Source: SIG710 sp045648605
GTDB taxonomy: Bacteria > Bacillota > Clostridia > Oscillospirales > CAG-272
Reading direction: 5' to 3'
DNA length: 64,000 nucleotides
NCBI GenBank assembly: GCA_045648605.1
Contig: JAZROG010000056.1
Coordinates: 28,622-92,621, forward strand
Shown here one piece after another: positions 18,640 through 27,162 of the stretch. Numbering within the stretch: the first letter of the stretch is position 1; every line of letters begins with the position of its first letter. The notes beneath the pieces are model-generated. The model was not told the origin of the DNA. It saw only the letters and a list, made by a program, of their open reading frames with translations, and did no database searches. The position numbers and the translations under genes were made by a program.

Positions 18640-21622
18640 CGAAATCAAACAGCTTGAGGACGTGGGCGATGAAATAACCGTCTCTTTTGAAGAGATCTCA
18701 AGCGAAGAAGTCTCATGCGAAGAGACCGAAGAAAATTCAGAAGCGGCAACAGAGGTAAAGGAAAAGAAATCTGCGCCTTCTCGGCTCATGAAAATCCTTA
18801 AAAGCCCTTATTTATACCTTTCGCTTTGTTTTATACTTCCCGTGGTCATTATGTATCTTATCTATCTTTCGAGAGAGATACATCCCTTTGGTGACGGCTC
18901 TGTTCTGGTTCTTGACCTTAACGGTCAGTATGTCTATTTCTTTGAAGCACTGCGCAATTTTGTAAGAGGCGATGCAAGTCTGCTCTATTCCTTCTCCCGC
19001 GCTCTCGGCGGCGAATTTATGGGAATCTATGCATACTATATTGCAAGCCCTCTTTCATATCTTGTCTGTCTTTTCCCAAAGGAAAGAATGCTTGAAGCAC
19101 TCCTTGTCCTTTTCCTTCTGAAAACAGGCGGATGCGGACTTACATTTGGCTATTATCTGCACAAAACAAGCGAAAAGCTGAATAGAATCTCCATAATTTG
19201 CTTCTCTATGCTCTATGCCCTTTCCGCTTATTGCATAGTTCAGCAGCATAACACCATGTGGATCGACTGCGTTATGTGGCTTCCTCTCGTTGCGCTCGGT
19301 CTTGAAGAGCTGATAAAGAACAAAAAATACAAGATGTTCACCATATTCCTCGCACTCTCGATATTCAGCAATTTCTATATCGGATATATGGTTTGCATTT
19401 TTGTTGCAGTATATTTCTTCTACTACTATTTTGCCGCAAAAAACAACAATCCCTTGAAGGAAAAGGCACATTTTATCGCTTCCCTTTCAAGAACAGTGCT
19501 TTATTCCGCCCTTGCCTGCGGAATGGCGATGATAATAATTCTCACCGCTTACTATTCTCTTCAGTTTGGAAAAAGCGACTTTTCAAACCCCGATTTCACA
19601 CCCTCGGTTAAGCTTGATTTCTTTGACCTTCTCACCAAATTCTTCCCCGGCTCATATGACACGGTGCGCCCGGAGGGATGGCCCTTCCTCTATTGCGGAG
19701 TTATCACACTTTTCCTTGTCCCCGTTTTCTTTGTTTCAAAGAAATTCTCAGCAAAAGAAAAGATTCTTGCGGGATGCCTTATCCTCTTCTTCGTTCTCAG
19801 CTTCTGCATGAGCACAACAGACCTTGTATGGCACGGATTCCAGCGCCCCAACTGGCTCAATTACAGATACAGCTTTATGCTCATCTTTTTCCTGCTCGTG
19901 CTTGCTCACAAGGGATTTGACGCCATTGGCAGCGTTACATCAAAATTCTTTGTCGGCATTGCCGCCGCCCTTTCATTCTTCCTCATTCTCGTTCAGAAAA
20001 TGGAGCTTGAAAACATGAAGGATTTTGAGGGCATCTGGCTTTCGCTCTTCTTTGTGGGACTCACTCTTGTTCTTCTATGTCTCATGAAAAAGGAAAATCT
20101 CAAAGAAAACATTTCCCTTATCATGATAATCTTCATTTGCCTTGAAACCTTCTGCAACGGTCTTTCAAACTGCCTCGATCTTCATGACGATGTTTACTAT
20201 TCAAAATACAGCTCATATAACAATTTTGTATCGGGACTTCAGCCGATAGTCGATGAGATCAAAGAGAATGACACCTCGTTCTACCGCTTTGAAAAGACAA
20301 AGCACAGAAAAACCAACGACAATATGGCACTCGGCATAAGAGGTCTTTCAAATTCAACCTCAACTCTCAACAAGGAAACCATAAGATTTCTTAACAGAAT
20401 GGGATATGCTTCAAAATCCCACTGGTCAAAGTACCTTGGCGGAAATCCCGTAAATGACTCACTTCTCGGTATTAAATATATCATCTCACAGGACGGTTGG
20501 GATAGATATTACGAGGAATTTTACAAGGAGGAGGAGGGATACACTGCTTATCTCAATCCCTATGCCCTTTCCATTGCCTACGGAGTTGATGAAAAAACGC
20601 TTTCCGTTGATATGGAAAAGGAAAAAACACCGCCTCTTCAGCTCAATGCACTCCTCAGCGCAATGATAGGCGAGGATGTTACGGTCTTTGTTCCCGTTGA
20701 GCACAGTGATTACAACCTTTACAACATGGAAGAAACATATGTTTCGGGACATTACAAATATTCTCCCCAGAATACAGCAACCGATGCTATAATCAACTAC
20801 TATTTTGATGTTCCGAAATCGGATGTTGAATATTATTTCTATCTCCCAAGCGACTACCCACGCGAGGTAAAGCTCAAGGTTGACGGAATACCCATGGACA
20901 CATTCTACGGCAATGAAACATCGAGAATAGTTACCGTCGGAACCAACTTCACAGAGGGTGATTCCATGAGAATAGGTCTTACCGTTGCTCAAAATGAGAT
21001 CTATGTTCTCACAGACGTACCGATGCTTTACTATCTGGATATGGAGGCCTTTAAATACGCTATCGGCAAGCTTGCAGAAACTCAATACGATATCAAGGAG
21101 CACACCGAAAGCCACTTTATCGGAACGATAACCACATCCAAAGCCGCACAGACCATTCTCACAACAATCCCCTATGACGAGGGCTGGAATATCTATCTTG
21201 ACGGTGAAAGGATCGAATATACAAAGACACTTAATGCTCTTATAACTTTCAATATTGAGAATGAAGGCGAGCATACACTTGAAATGCGCTATATGCCAAA
21301 GGCATTTGTACTTGGCGCAGCATGCAGTGTTGCCTGCACTGCCATTTTCATACTGCTTTGTCTCATCGACCTTATAAGAAGAAAGATGAAAAAATCAAAA
21401 GCACTTGCCGCGAAGCCTATCACATCGGAGGAAGAAGCAGAGCTTATTCCCGATTGTGAGGTCATAGAAATACCCGAAACTCCCGAAAAAGAAAAGGAGG
21501 AGCAAGCGGAAAAGCAAACAGCGGAAGAAACAGAAGAAACAAAAAAAGAACAAAAAGAAGCACCCAAGACAGAGCAAAAAAAGAAGAAGAATAATAATAA
21601 AAACAAAAAGAAAAAGAAATAG
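18632..21622 (+). CDS. yfhO: YfhO family polytopic membrane glycosyltransferase-like protein
   Basis: A 996-aa protein with an acidic cytoplasmic head (1-50), about 12-13 TM helices (57-510, GT-C style), a large extracellular domain (about 520-900), a final TM helix (about 890-915) and a Lys/Asn-rich tail (last 25 residues). EIHPFGDGSVLVLDLNGQY and NTMWIDCVMWLPL are YfhO blocks. In Listeria and Bacillus YfhO-type proteins transfer sugars to teichoic acids; which polymer is modified here is unknown. The gene separates DUF951 from ruvA; the tail resembles a nucleic-acid or lipid-contacting basic patch. Confidence 0.88.
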   Translation: MDNEIKQLEDVGDEITVSFEEISSEEVSCEETEENSEAATEVKEKKSAPSRLMKILKSPYLYLSLCFILPVVIMYLIYLSREIHPFGDGSVLVLDLNGQYVYFFEALRNFVRGDASLLYSFSRALGGEFMGIYAYYIASPLSYLVCLFPKERMLEALLVLFLLKTGGCGLTFGYYLHKTSEKLNRISIICFSMLYALSAYCIVQQHNTMWIDCVMWLPLVALGLEELIKNKKYKMFTIFLALSIFSNFYIGYMVCIFVAVYFFYYYFAAKNNNPLKEKAHFIASLSRTVLYSALACGMAMIIILTAYYSLQFGKSDFSNPDFTPSVKLDFFDLLTKFFPGSYDTVRPEGWPFLYCGVITLFLVPVFFVSKKFSAKEKILAGCLILFFVLSFCMSTTDLVWHGFQRPNWLNYRYSFMLIFFLLVLAHKGFDAIGSVTSKFFVGIAAALSFFLILVQKMELENMKDFEGIWLSLFFVGLTLVLLCLMKKENLKENISLIMIIFICLETFCNGLSNCLDLHDDVYYSKYSSYNNFVSGLQPIVDEIKENDTSFYRFEKTKHRKTNDNMALGIRGLSNSTSTLNKETIRFLNRMGYASKSHWSKYLGGNPVNDSLLGIKYIISQDGWDRYYEEFYKEEEGYTAYLNPYALSIAYGVDEKTLSVDMEKEKTPPLQLNALLSAMIGEDVTVFVPVEHSDYNLYNMEETYVSGHYKYSPQNTATDAIINYYFDVPKSDVEYYFYLPSDYPREVKLKVDGIPMDTFYGNETSRIVTVGTNFTEGDSMRIGLTVAQNEIYVLTDVPMLYYLDMEAFKYAIGKLAETQYDIKEHTESHFIGTITTSKAAQTILTTIPYDEGWNIYLDGERIEYTKTLNALITFNIENEGEHTLEMRYMPKAFVLGAACSVACTAIFILLCLIDLIRRKMKKSKALAAKPITSEEEAELIPDCEVIEIPETPEKEKEEQAEKQTAEETEETKKEQKEAPKTEQKKKKNNNKNKKKKK

Positions 21623-21633
21623 AGGAAAAATAA

Positions 21634-22266
21634 ATGTATTATTATATCAGCGGAAAGCTGACTATTCTTGAAAGCAATGTTGCTGTTATCGATGCGGGCG
21701 GTGTTGGATACAAGCTGACTGTCAGCGGAACGACCCACGATTCACTCCCCACCCCAAAATCCAACGCAGATGAAGCACCAACCGTCAGACTTTATACCTA
21801 TCTTGCGGTGCGCGAGGATGATATGGAGCTTTTTGGCTTCTATTCAAACGAGGAGCTTTCCGCATTCAAGCTGCTGATATCGGTTTCCGGTGTCGGCCCC
21901 AAAGCGGCAATGGCGATTCTCACATTGCTTACCCCCGAAAAATTCGCCCTCGCGGTCTGCTCCGAGGATACAAAAACACTCTCAAAAGCAAGCGGTGTAG
22001 GAGCAAAGACCGCCGCAAGAGTTGTTCTTGAGCTTAAGGACAAGCTCTCAAAGGAAAATGCAAGCGCTGTTTCGGGCGGTGGCTCCCAGAGTCACATTTC
22101 CATATCAACCGAAGCACCGAAGAACCGTCTTTCCGAGGCACAGGATGCTCTTGTTGTACTTGGCTATTCAAGAAGCGAGGCAGTTTCTGTTCTTAAAACC
22201 ATCGACACTGCGGGCCTTGAGCTTGAGGATATAATCAGACTTGCACTCAAAAAACTGATGAAATAA
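21634..22266 (+). CDS. ruvA: Holliday junction DNA helicase subunit RuvA
   Basis: A 210-aa protein that tetramerises on four-way junctions and loads RuvB. An N-terminal OB fold (MYYYISGKLTI, VIDAGGVGYKL) is followed by two helix-hairpin-helix motifs (VSGVGPKAAMAIL at about 82-95, ASGVGAKTAARVVLELKDKL at about 117-136) and a C-terminal UBA-like domain (AQDALVVLGYSRSEA) that binds RuvB. A GAGG SD lies upstream. Confidence 0.96.
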   Translation: MYYYISGKLTILESNVAVIDAGGVGYKLTVSGTTHDSLPTPKSNADEAPTVRLYTYLAVREDDMELFGFYSNEELSAFKLLISVSGVGPKAAMAILTLLTPEKFALAVCSEDTKTLSKASGVGAKTAARVVLELKDKLSKENASAVSGGGSQSHISISTEAPKNRLSEAQDALVVLGYSRSEAVSVLKTIDTAGLELEDIIRLALKKLMK

Positions 22267-22285
22267 GAAATAAAAGGAGACTTTT

Positions 22286-23368
22286 ATGTTCGATTCCGAT
22301 AACGAATTTGATTTTGAAAACCGCCTTATGGCAACCTCTGCCTCCCCCGAGGACGGAGAAAACGCGCCCGACAGCGAAAATTCTCTGCGTCCAAAGGAGC
22401 TTGGCGATTATATCGGTCAGGAAAAGGCAAAGGAAAATCTTAAAATATATATCGAAGCTGCAAAGGTGCGCGGAGATTCACTTGACCATGTTCTTCTCTA
22501 TGGCCCTCCCGGTCTCGGTAAAACCACCCTTTCGGGAATTATAGCAAACGAAATGGGGGTAAATATGCGCGTTACAAGCGGCCCTGCCATCGAAAAGCAG
22601 GGGGACCTTGCCGCGCTCCTCACCAATCTGAATGAGGGTGATGTTCTCTTTATCGACGAGATCCACCGACTTTCAAGAAACGTTGAGGAGATCCTTTACC
22701 CCGCAATGGAGGATTTTGCCCTTGATATCATCATCGGAAAGGGCCCTGCCGCCAGAAGCATTCGCATTGACCTTCCCAAATTCACGCTTATTGGCGCAAC
22801 AACAAGAGCAGGTCAGCTTTCAACCCCTCTCCGCGACCGTTTCGGTGTTGTGCTTAAGCTTGAGCTTTATACCCCCGAAGAGCTTGCGCTCATTGTAAAG
22901 AGAAGCGCATCTATTCTTGAAATGGAGATAACCGATGACGGTGCTTATGAGATAGCCTCCCGCTCAAGAGGTACTCCCCGTATTGCAAACAGACTTCTTA
23001 AAAGAGTACGCGACTTTGCGCAGGTAAAGGGCAGCGGAAAAATAGACTCAAAAATTTCAAATTACGCCCTCGGAAAGCTTGAAATCGACGAGCTTGGACT
23101 TGACAATACCGACAGAAAGATGCTTGAAACCATTATTAAATTCTATGACGGCGGTCCTGTGGGTCTTGAAACGCTTGCTGCAACGGTGGGTGAGGAGGCA
23201 ATAACTCTTGAAGATGTTTACGAGCCTTATCTTATGCAGATAGGCTATCTCAGCCGCACACCCCGCGGAAGAGTTGTTACACGAATGGCATATGAGCATC
23301 TTGGTATTCCCTTTCCCATCTCAAAGCAGCAAAACGCTCCGGCCGATCAGACAACATTTAATTTTTAA
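22286..23368 (+). CDS. ruvB: Holliday junction branch-migration ATPase RuvB
   Basis: A 360-aa AAA+ motor. Walker A YGPPGLGKTTL (about 71-81), Walker B VLFIDEIHRLSR, sensor I IGATTRAG, Arg finger region STPLRDRFG, and a C-terminal winged helix (GPVGLETLAATVGEE, LMQIGYLSRTPRGRV). The acidic N-terminal extension of about 30 residues is typical of Clostridia. It lies 20 bp after ruvA. Confidence 0.97.
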   Translation: MFDSDNEFDFENRLMATSASPEDGENAPDSENSLRPKELGDYIGQEKAKENLKIYIEAAKVRGDSLDHVLLYGPPGLGKTTLSGIIANEMGVNMRVTSGPAIEKQGDLAALLTNLNEGDVLFIDEIHRLSRNVEEILYPAMEDFALDIIIGKGPAARSIRIDLPKFTLIGATTRAGQLSTPLRDRFGVVLKLELYTPEELALIVKRSASILEMEITDDGAYEIASRSRGTPRIANRLLKRVRDFAQVKGSGKIDSKISNYALGKLEIDELGLDNTDRKMLETIIKFYDGGPVGLETLAATVGEEAITLEDVYEPYLMQIGYLSRTPRGRVVTRMAYEHLGIPFPISKQQNAPADQTTFNF

Positions 23369-23379
23369 CGGGGAATTTT

Positions 23380-24345
23380 ATGGAAAAGCTTAATATAGTT
23401 ATTCTCGATGCCGCTTCCATCGGAGATGACCTTGACTATGGCATTTTTGAGCCATTCGGAAAGGTCACAATATATGATAACACCACAGAAGAGCAATTTG
23501 AAGAAAGAGCAGGAAATGCTCATATAATTCTGCAGAACAAATACAAGCTTTTTGAAAAAAGTCTTGTAAAAGCAAAAAATTTAAGACTTGTTTGCGAGGC
23601 GGCAACCGGATTTGACAATATCGACACAAAATATTGCCGCGAGCACGGAATTGCGGTTGCAAATGTTCCCGGATATTCAACAGAATGTGTTGCACAGCTT
23701 ACGGTTGCAATGGCTCTGCAGATAATAATGCACCTTCCCGAATATACCTCTTATGTTTCAAGCGGCGCTTATACCGCTTCGGGCATTGCAAACCGTCTTA
23801 CACCGCAGTTTCATGAGCTTTGCGGCAAGACCTGGGGCATAGTCGGTCTTGGAAACATAGGCAAAAAGGTGGCAAAGATAGCTGATGCCTTCGGATGCAA
23901 GGTTATCGCATGCAAAAGAACTCCCACAAAGGATTTCGAATGTGTTGATATCGATTCTCTCTGCGAAAGATCGGATATAATTTCGGTACATACTCCGCTG
24001 AATGACAGCACTCGCTCACTTATTGGTGAGAGGCAGATCTCACTTATGAAAAAGGATGCGATTCTCATAAATGTTGCAAGAGGCGCGGTTCTTGACGAGG
24101 CTGCGGTTACAAAGGCGGTTCTCGAAGGGAAAATCGGCGGCTTCGGATGCGATGTTTATTCCGCAGAGCCTTTCCCTGCTTCCCACCCCTATAATGAAAT
24201 CCTTGATCTTCCAAATGTTTGTATGACCCCTCATATTGCTTGGGGCGGATATGAAACAAGAATGAGACTTCTTTCCGAAATGGCAGAAAATATATCCGCT
24301 TTCCTTGCGGGAAACATCAGAAACAGAGTTGAAATCATAAGCTGA
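23380..24345 (+). CDS. D-2-hydroxyacid dehydrogenase, NAD-binding
   Basis: A 321-aa oxidoreductase of the D-isomer 2-hydroxyacid dehydrogenase family. The NAD(P) Rossmann loop is GLGNIGKKVAKIADAFG (about 151-167). Catalytic Arg lies in LINVARGAVLDE, Glu in the DVYSAEPFP block, and His in MTPHIAWGG. The CDVYSAEP-PHIAWGG spacing is closest to glycerate or lactate dehydrogenases; the substrate is not determined. It follows ruvB by 12 bp and ends at a terminator. Confidence 0.88.
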   Translation: MEKLNIVILDAASIGDDLDYGIFEPFGKVTIYDNTTEEQFEERAGNAHIILQNKYKLFEKSLVKAKNLRLVCEAATGFDNIDTKYCREHGIAVANVPGYSTECVAQLTVAMALQIIMHLPEYTSYVSSGAYTASGIANRLTPQFHELCGKTWGIVGLGNIGKKVAKIADAFGCKVIACKRTPTKDFECVDIDSLCERSDIISVHTPLNDSTRSLIGERQISLMKKDAILINVARGAVLDEAAVTKAVLEGKIGGFGCDVYSAEPFPASHPYNEILDLPNVCMTPHIAWGGYETRMRLLSEMAENISAFLAGNIRNRVEIIS

Positions 24346-24348
24346 CAT

Positions 24349-24385
24349 AATAAGAGCTGTTTTTTGCAGCTCTTATTATTTTTTG
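24349..24385 (+). terminator. terminator after 2-hydroxyacid dehydrogenase
   Basis: Stem AATAAGAGCTG / CAGCTCTTATT around a T-rich loop, followed by TTTTTT. It overlaps no gene and isolates degV. Confidence 0.88.
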
Positions 24386-24388
24386 AAA

Positions 24389-24445
24389 ACTTGTTGACAA
24401 ATCAACAAGTTTCTGATATAATAATCTTGTTGATAAATCAACAAG
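24389..24445 (+). promoter_or_regulatory. degV promoter with twin palindromic operator
   Basis: TTGACA (24394-24399), 17 bp, TATAAT (24417-24422). Two near-identical palindromes overlap it: ACTTGTTGA-CAAA-TCAACAAGT at 24389-24410 covers the -35 and CTTGTTGA-TAAA-TCAACAAG at 24426-24445 covers the start point. The centres are 36 bp apart. The arrangement is that of a dimeric repressor, probably MarR-like, with two sites; no such regulator is encoded beside it. Confidence 0.8.
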
Positions 24446-24467
24446 TCTATTATAAAGGAGTATTAGC

Positions 24468-25307
24468 ATGAAAACAAGAATTATTGTAGATTCTACCGCT
24501 GACCTTTTACCCGAATACAAAAGCCGCGTACATATTGTACCGCTGACACTTCGTTTCGGAGATGAAGAATTTATTGACGGTGTTACTATCGATCACAAAA
24601 CCTTTTATGAAAAGCTGATTGAAAGTGATATTTTACCTACCACAAGCCAAGCCACTCCCGAAGACTTCGCAAAAGAATTCGAAAAAGCAAAAAAAGATAA
24701 CGAAGAAACCTTGGTTATTACCTTGGGATCAAATTTCTCGGGTACATATCAAAGCGCAAAAATTGCAGCGACCGATTATGAGAACGTCTATATAGTTGAC
24801 AGCACCAGCGCAGCAATGGGAAGCGGTATTCTCGTCGAGCTTGCTGTCAAGCTGCTTGACGAAGGCAAAAGCGCAGAAGAGATTGCCATTATCCTTGAAA
24901 AAGAAAAAGAGAAAATCGTTGTTGTGGCTTTGGTGGACACCCTTGAATATCTGAAAAAGGGCGGAAGGATTTCAAAAACAGTGGCTTTTGCAGGAAGTGT
25001 TCTGAATATCAAGCCCGTGCTTTCCGTAACTTGCGGCGAAATCAAGATGCTCGGAAAAGCCCGCGGCTCCAAAATGGGTAATAATTTGCTTGTGCAGGAA
25101 ATCGAAAAGGCAGGGGGTATTGATTTCGGTATGCCTATTTTGCTTGGATACAGCGGCATCTCCGATGCTCTGCTACTCAAGTACATCGAGGACAGCCGAC
25201 ACATCTGGGAAGGAAACCTTGATCAGGTCAGATACACCACTGTCGGAAGTGTTATAGGAACTCATGCAGGTCCGGGCGCTGTCGTTGTGGCATTTTTTAA
25301 AAAATAA
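24468..25307 (+). CDS. DegV family fatty-acid-binding protein (FakB-like)
   Basis: A 279-aa cytoplasmic protein of the DegV fold. RIIVDSTADLLPEY at the N-terminus and TTSQATPEDFAKEF (about 55-68) line the lipid-binding cleft. The FSGTYQSAK and CDVSTSAAMGSG-equivalent (VDSTSAAMGSG) blocks are present, and the C-terminus has TTVGSVIGTHAGPGAVVVAF. FakB proteins present fatty acids to the kinase FakA for phosphorylation and phospholipid synthesis; no fakA is seen here. Its operator-rich promoter suggests that expression responds to a ligand. Confidence 0.88.
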   Translation: MKTRIIVDSTADLLPEYKSRVHIVPLTLRFGDEEFIDGVTIDHKTFYEKLIESDILPTTSQATPEDFAKEFEKAKKDNEETLVITLGSNFSGTYQSAKIAATDYENVYIVDSTSAAMGSGILVELAVKLLDEGKSAEEIAIILEKEKEKIVVVALVDTLEYLKKGGRISKTVAFAGSVLNIKPVLSVTCGEIKMLGKARGSKMGNNLLVQEIEKAGGIDFGMPILLGYSGISDALLLKYIEDSRHIWEGNLDQVRYTTVGSVIGTHAGPGAVVVAFFKK

Positions 25308-25371
25308 TTCGAAAGATAGATCAATAATATCCGAAATAAAATAATTTCTTTCTCTAAATATGCAAAAAAAG

Positions 25372-25430
25372 TTGACTTAATAACAGGTTTGTGTTATAAT
25401 AATGGATGAGAACAGCTGTTCTCATCCATT
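25372..25430 (+). promoter_or_regulatory. DUF1858 promoter with 30-bp perfect palindrome
   Basis: TTGACT (25372-25377), 17 bp, TATAAT (25395-25400). A perfect 30-bp palindrome begins at the next base (25401-25430; half site AATGGATGAGAACAG). Because transcription would start inside it, it is better read as an operator than as a terminator. Confidence 0.75.
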
Positions 25431-25454
25431 TCGTTTTATAAGGAGGTCAATAAA

Positions 25455-25655
25455 ATGACTGTTACAAAGCAATCTATCATCGGTGATATTCTCGATGCTT
25501 GCCCCGATACTGCTCAGTTCTTCTTTGAGATCGGCATGCACTGCCTCGGTTGCCCCGCTTCCAGAGGTGAAAGCGTTGAGGACGCTTGCAAGGTACACGG
25601 CACAGATGCCGACGCACTCGTTGCAAAGATAAATAAGTACCTTGAATCCAAATAA
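25455..25655 (+). CDS. DUF1858 redox-disulfide domain protein
   Basis: A 66-aa protein made only of the DUF1858 domain, named for its association with hybrid-cluster proteins. IIGDILDACPDTAQFFFEIG leads to the CLGC motif (HCLGCPASRGES, about 29-40), a likely redox-active pair. Strong SD AAGGAGG. Family members are thought to handle redox or nitrosative signals; the role here is inference. It has its own operator-laden promoter. Confidence 0.88.
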   Translation: MTVTKQSIIGDILDACPDTAQFFFEIGMHCLGCPASRGESVEDACKVHGTDADALVAKINKYLESK

Positions 25656-25668
25656 TAAAAAATGCACT

Positions 25669-25690
25669 GCCCCGCACTCTGCGGGGTATT
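25669..25690 (+). terminator. weak hairpin after DUF1858 gene
   Basis: CCCCGC / GCGGGG stem with 5-nt loop but no proper T tract, 14 bp after the stop. It may attenuate read-through into trmK. Confidence 0.35.
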
Positions 25691-25712
25691 GCTTTAAGGA
25701 GTTTTTAACATA

Positions 25713-26408
25713 ATGCAAAAGCTTGACAGCAGACTTCGTACTGCCCTGAAATATTTAAGAGAGGGCAAGACCCTTGCCGATATAGGAACAGACCATGCCT
25801 ATCTTCCAATTTATGCTGTAGAAAATGGATATTCCGCCCGAGCCATTGCCTCGGATATTAACGAAGGCCCCACAAAATGTGCCATGCAAAATGTCGCAGA
25901 AAGCGGTCTTTCGGATAAAATCACAGTAATTCGCACCGACGGGCTCTGCGGTCTTAATGAGCTTGCGCCCGATGATATCGCCATTTTCGGCATGGGCGGT
26001 GAGCTTATAGCACATATTCTGGATGAATCCCCTTGGGTAAAATCCAAGGACAAGCGCTTTATTCTTCAGCCAATGACAGCCGCTGATGATCTTCGTAAAT
26101 ATCTCTCAAAAAACGGATATTCCATAATCGAAGAGACTCTCTCGGAGCAGAGCGGAAAGCTTTATGTTACCATCTGCTGTGAATATACAGGTATTTGCGA
26201 GGAGATAAGCGAAGCGGAAGCGCTTCTTGGAAAATACAACATTGAAAACAACAGCGATTCTCCGATTTTCGAAAAAATGCTGGCAAGAACAATGAAAGGT
26301 CTAAGAATACGCATAAGCGGACTTCAAAGCGCTGCAAAAGACGCGTCCCTTGAGCAAAATATTTTGAACGATCTCAAAAAATATGAGGTAAAAAATGAAA
26401 ACCATTGA
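25713..26408 (+). CDS. trmK: tRNA (adenine22-N1)-methyltransferase TrmK
   Basis: A 231-aa SAM enzyme that methylates A22 in the tRNA D-loop. The SAM-binding block LADIGTDHAYLPIYAV (about 20-35) is followed by AIASDINEGP. AIFGMGGELIAHIL and FILQPMTAADDLRKYL are YqfN/TrmK family blocks, and the C-terminus is a helical hairpin. The pair trmK-nif3 is conserved in Firmicutes, often near sigA. Confidence 0.93.
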   Translation: MQKLDSRLRTALKYLREGKTLADIGTDHAYLPIYAVENGYSARAIASDINEGPTKCAMQNVAESGLSDKITVIRTDGLCGLNELAPDDIAIFGMGGELIAHILDESPWVKSKDKRFILQPMTAADDLRKYLSKNGYSIIEETLSEQSGKLYVTICCEYTGICEEISEAEALLGKYNIENNSDSPIFEKMLARTMKGLRIRISGLQSAAKDASLEQNILNDLKKYEVKNENH

Positions 26409-27162
26409 GCTATACAATTATCTGAATGATGCCATCCCCGCTTCCCTTTCCTGCGATTGGGATAATGACGGACTTATGTGCTCGGGCGATACCGAAAAAG
26501 AGGTAAAAAAAGTGCTCATTGCCCTTGATATCACCGAAAAGGTCGTAGATAAGGCAGCAAACGAGGGTTTTGATGCTATAATTTCCCACCACCCTATGAT
26601 ATTCAAGAAGATAGGTGCTGTTGAGCCATCGGTTGCAAGCGCAAAAAAGGCAATTACTCTGATAAAAAACGATATTTCCGCAATGTCCTTTCACACAAGA
26701 CTCGATGCACTCACAGGCGGTGTAAACGATGTTCTCTGCAAGAAGATAGGACTTAATAATGCTTCTGCATTTGGCTCAGACGGCGAGAAAATGGGCAGGA
26801 TCGGCACACTCGATGCGCCAATAGAAATTGAAGCCTTTTGTGAAATTCTGAAAAATGTACTCGGTGCACCTTTTGTTCTTGCTTCCTCTTGCGGAAAAAA
26901 GGTACACAGGGTCGCGCTTCTTGGCGGTGACGGCAAGGATTTTGTCGGTGACGTAATAATGAGCGGAGCTGATACCTTCCTTAGCGGAAGAATAAGCTAC
27001 AACATAATGGTTGATGCTCCCGAAATGGGAATAAATCTCATCGAAGCCGGTCATTATTTCACAGAAGCTCCCGTATGCGAATTTCTTGCGGAGCTTGTAA
27101 AAAAAGCAGACTGCAAAATAGAAACCGAAATGTTTAATTCAAACGAAATAAAGGTCATATAA
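26395..27162 (+). CDS. Nif3-like dinuclear metal centre protein
   Basis: A 255-aa protein of the NIF3/YqfO family, which forms toroidal hexamers with a two-metal centre. Metal ligands are seen in DAIISHHPMIFKK (His pair, about 62-74), SFHTRLDALTGGVND and the C-terminal EAGHYFTEAPV. It was once annotated as GTP cyclohydrolase I type 2, but the true substrate is unresolved. Its length shows it lacks the central PII-like insert of B. subtilis YqfO. It overlaps trmK by 14 bases. Confidence 0.92.
   Translation: MKTIELYNYLNDAIPASLSCDWDNDGLMCSGDTEKEVKKVLIALDITEKVVDKAANEGFDAIISHHPMIFKKIGAVEPSVASAKKAITLIKNDISAMSFHTRLDALTGGVNDVLCKKIGLNNASAFGSDGEKMGRIGTLDAPIEIEAFCEILKNVLGAPFVLASSCGKKVHRVALLGGDGKDFVGDVIMSGADTFLSGRISYNIMVDAPEMGINLIEAGHYFTEAPVCEFLAELVKKADCKIETEMFNSNEIKVI

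Noticed and set aside
25401..25430. Terminator of degV
   Set aside because: The palindrome has no T run and begins directly after a good -10 box, more than 90 bp after degV.
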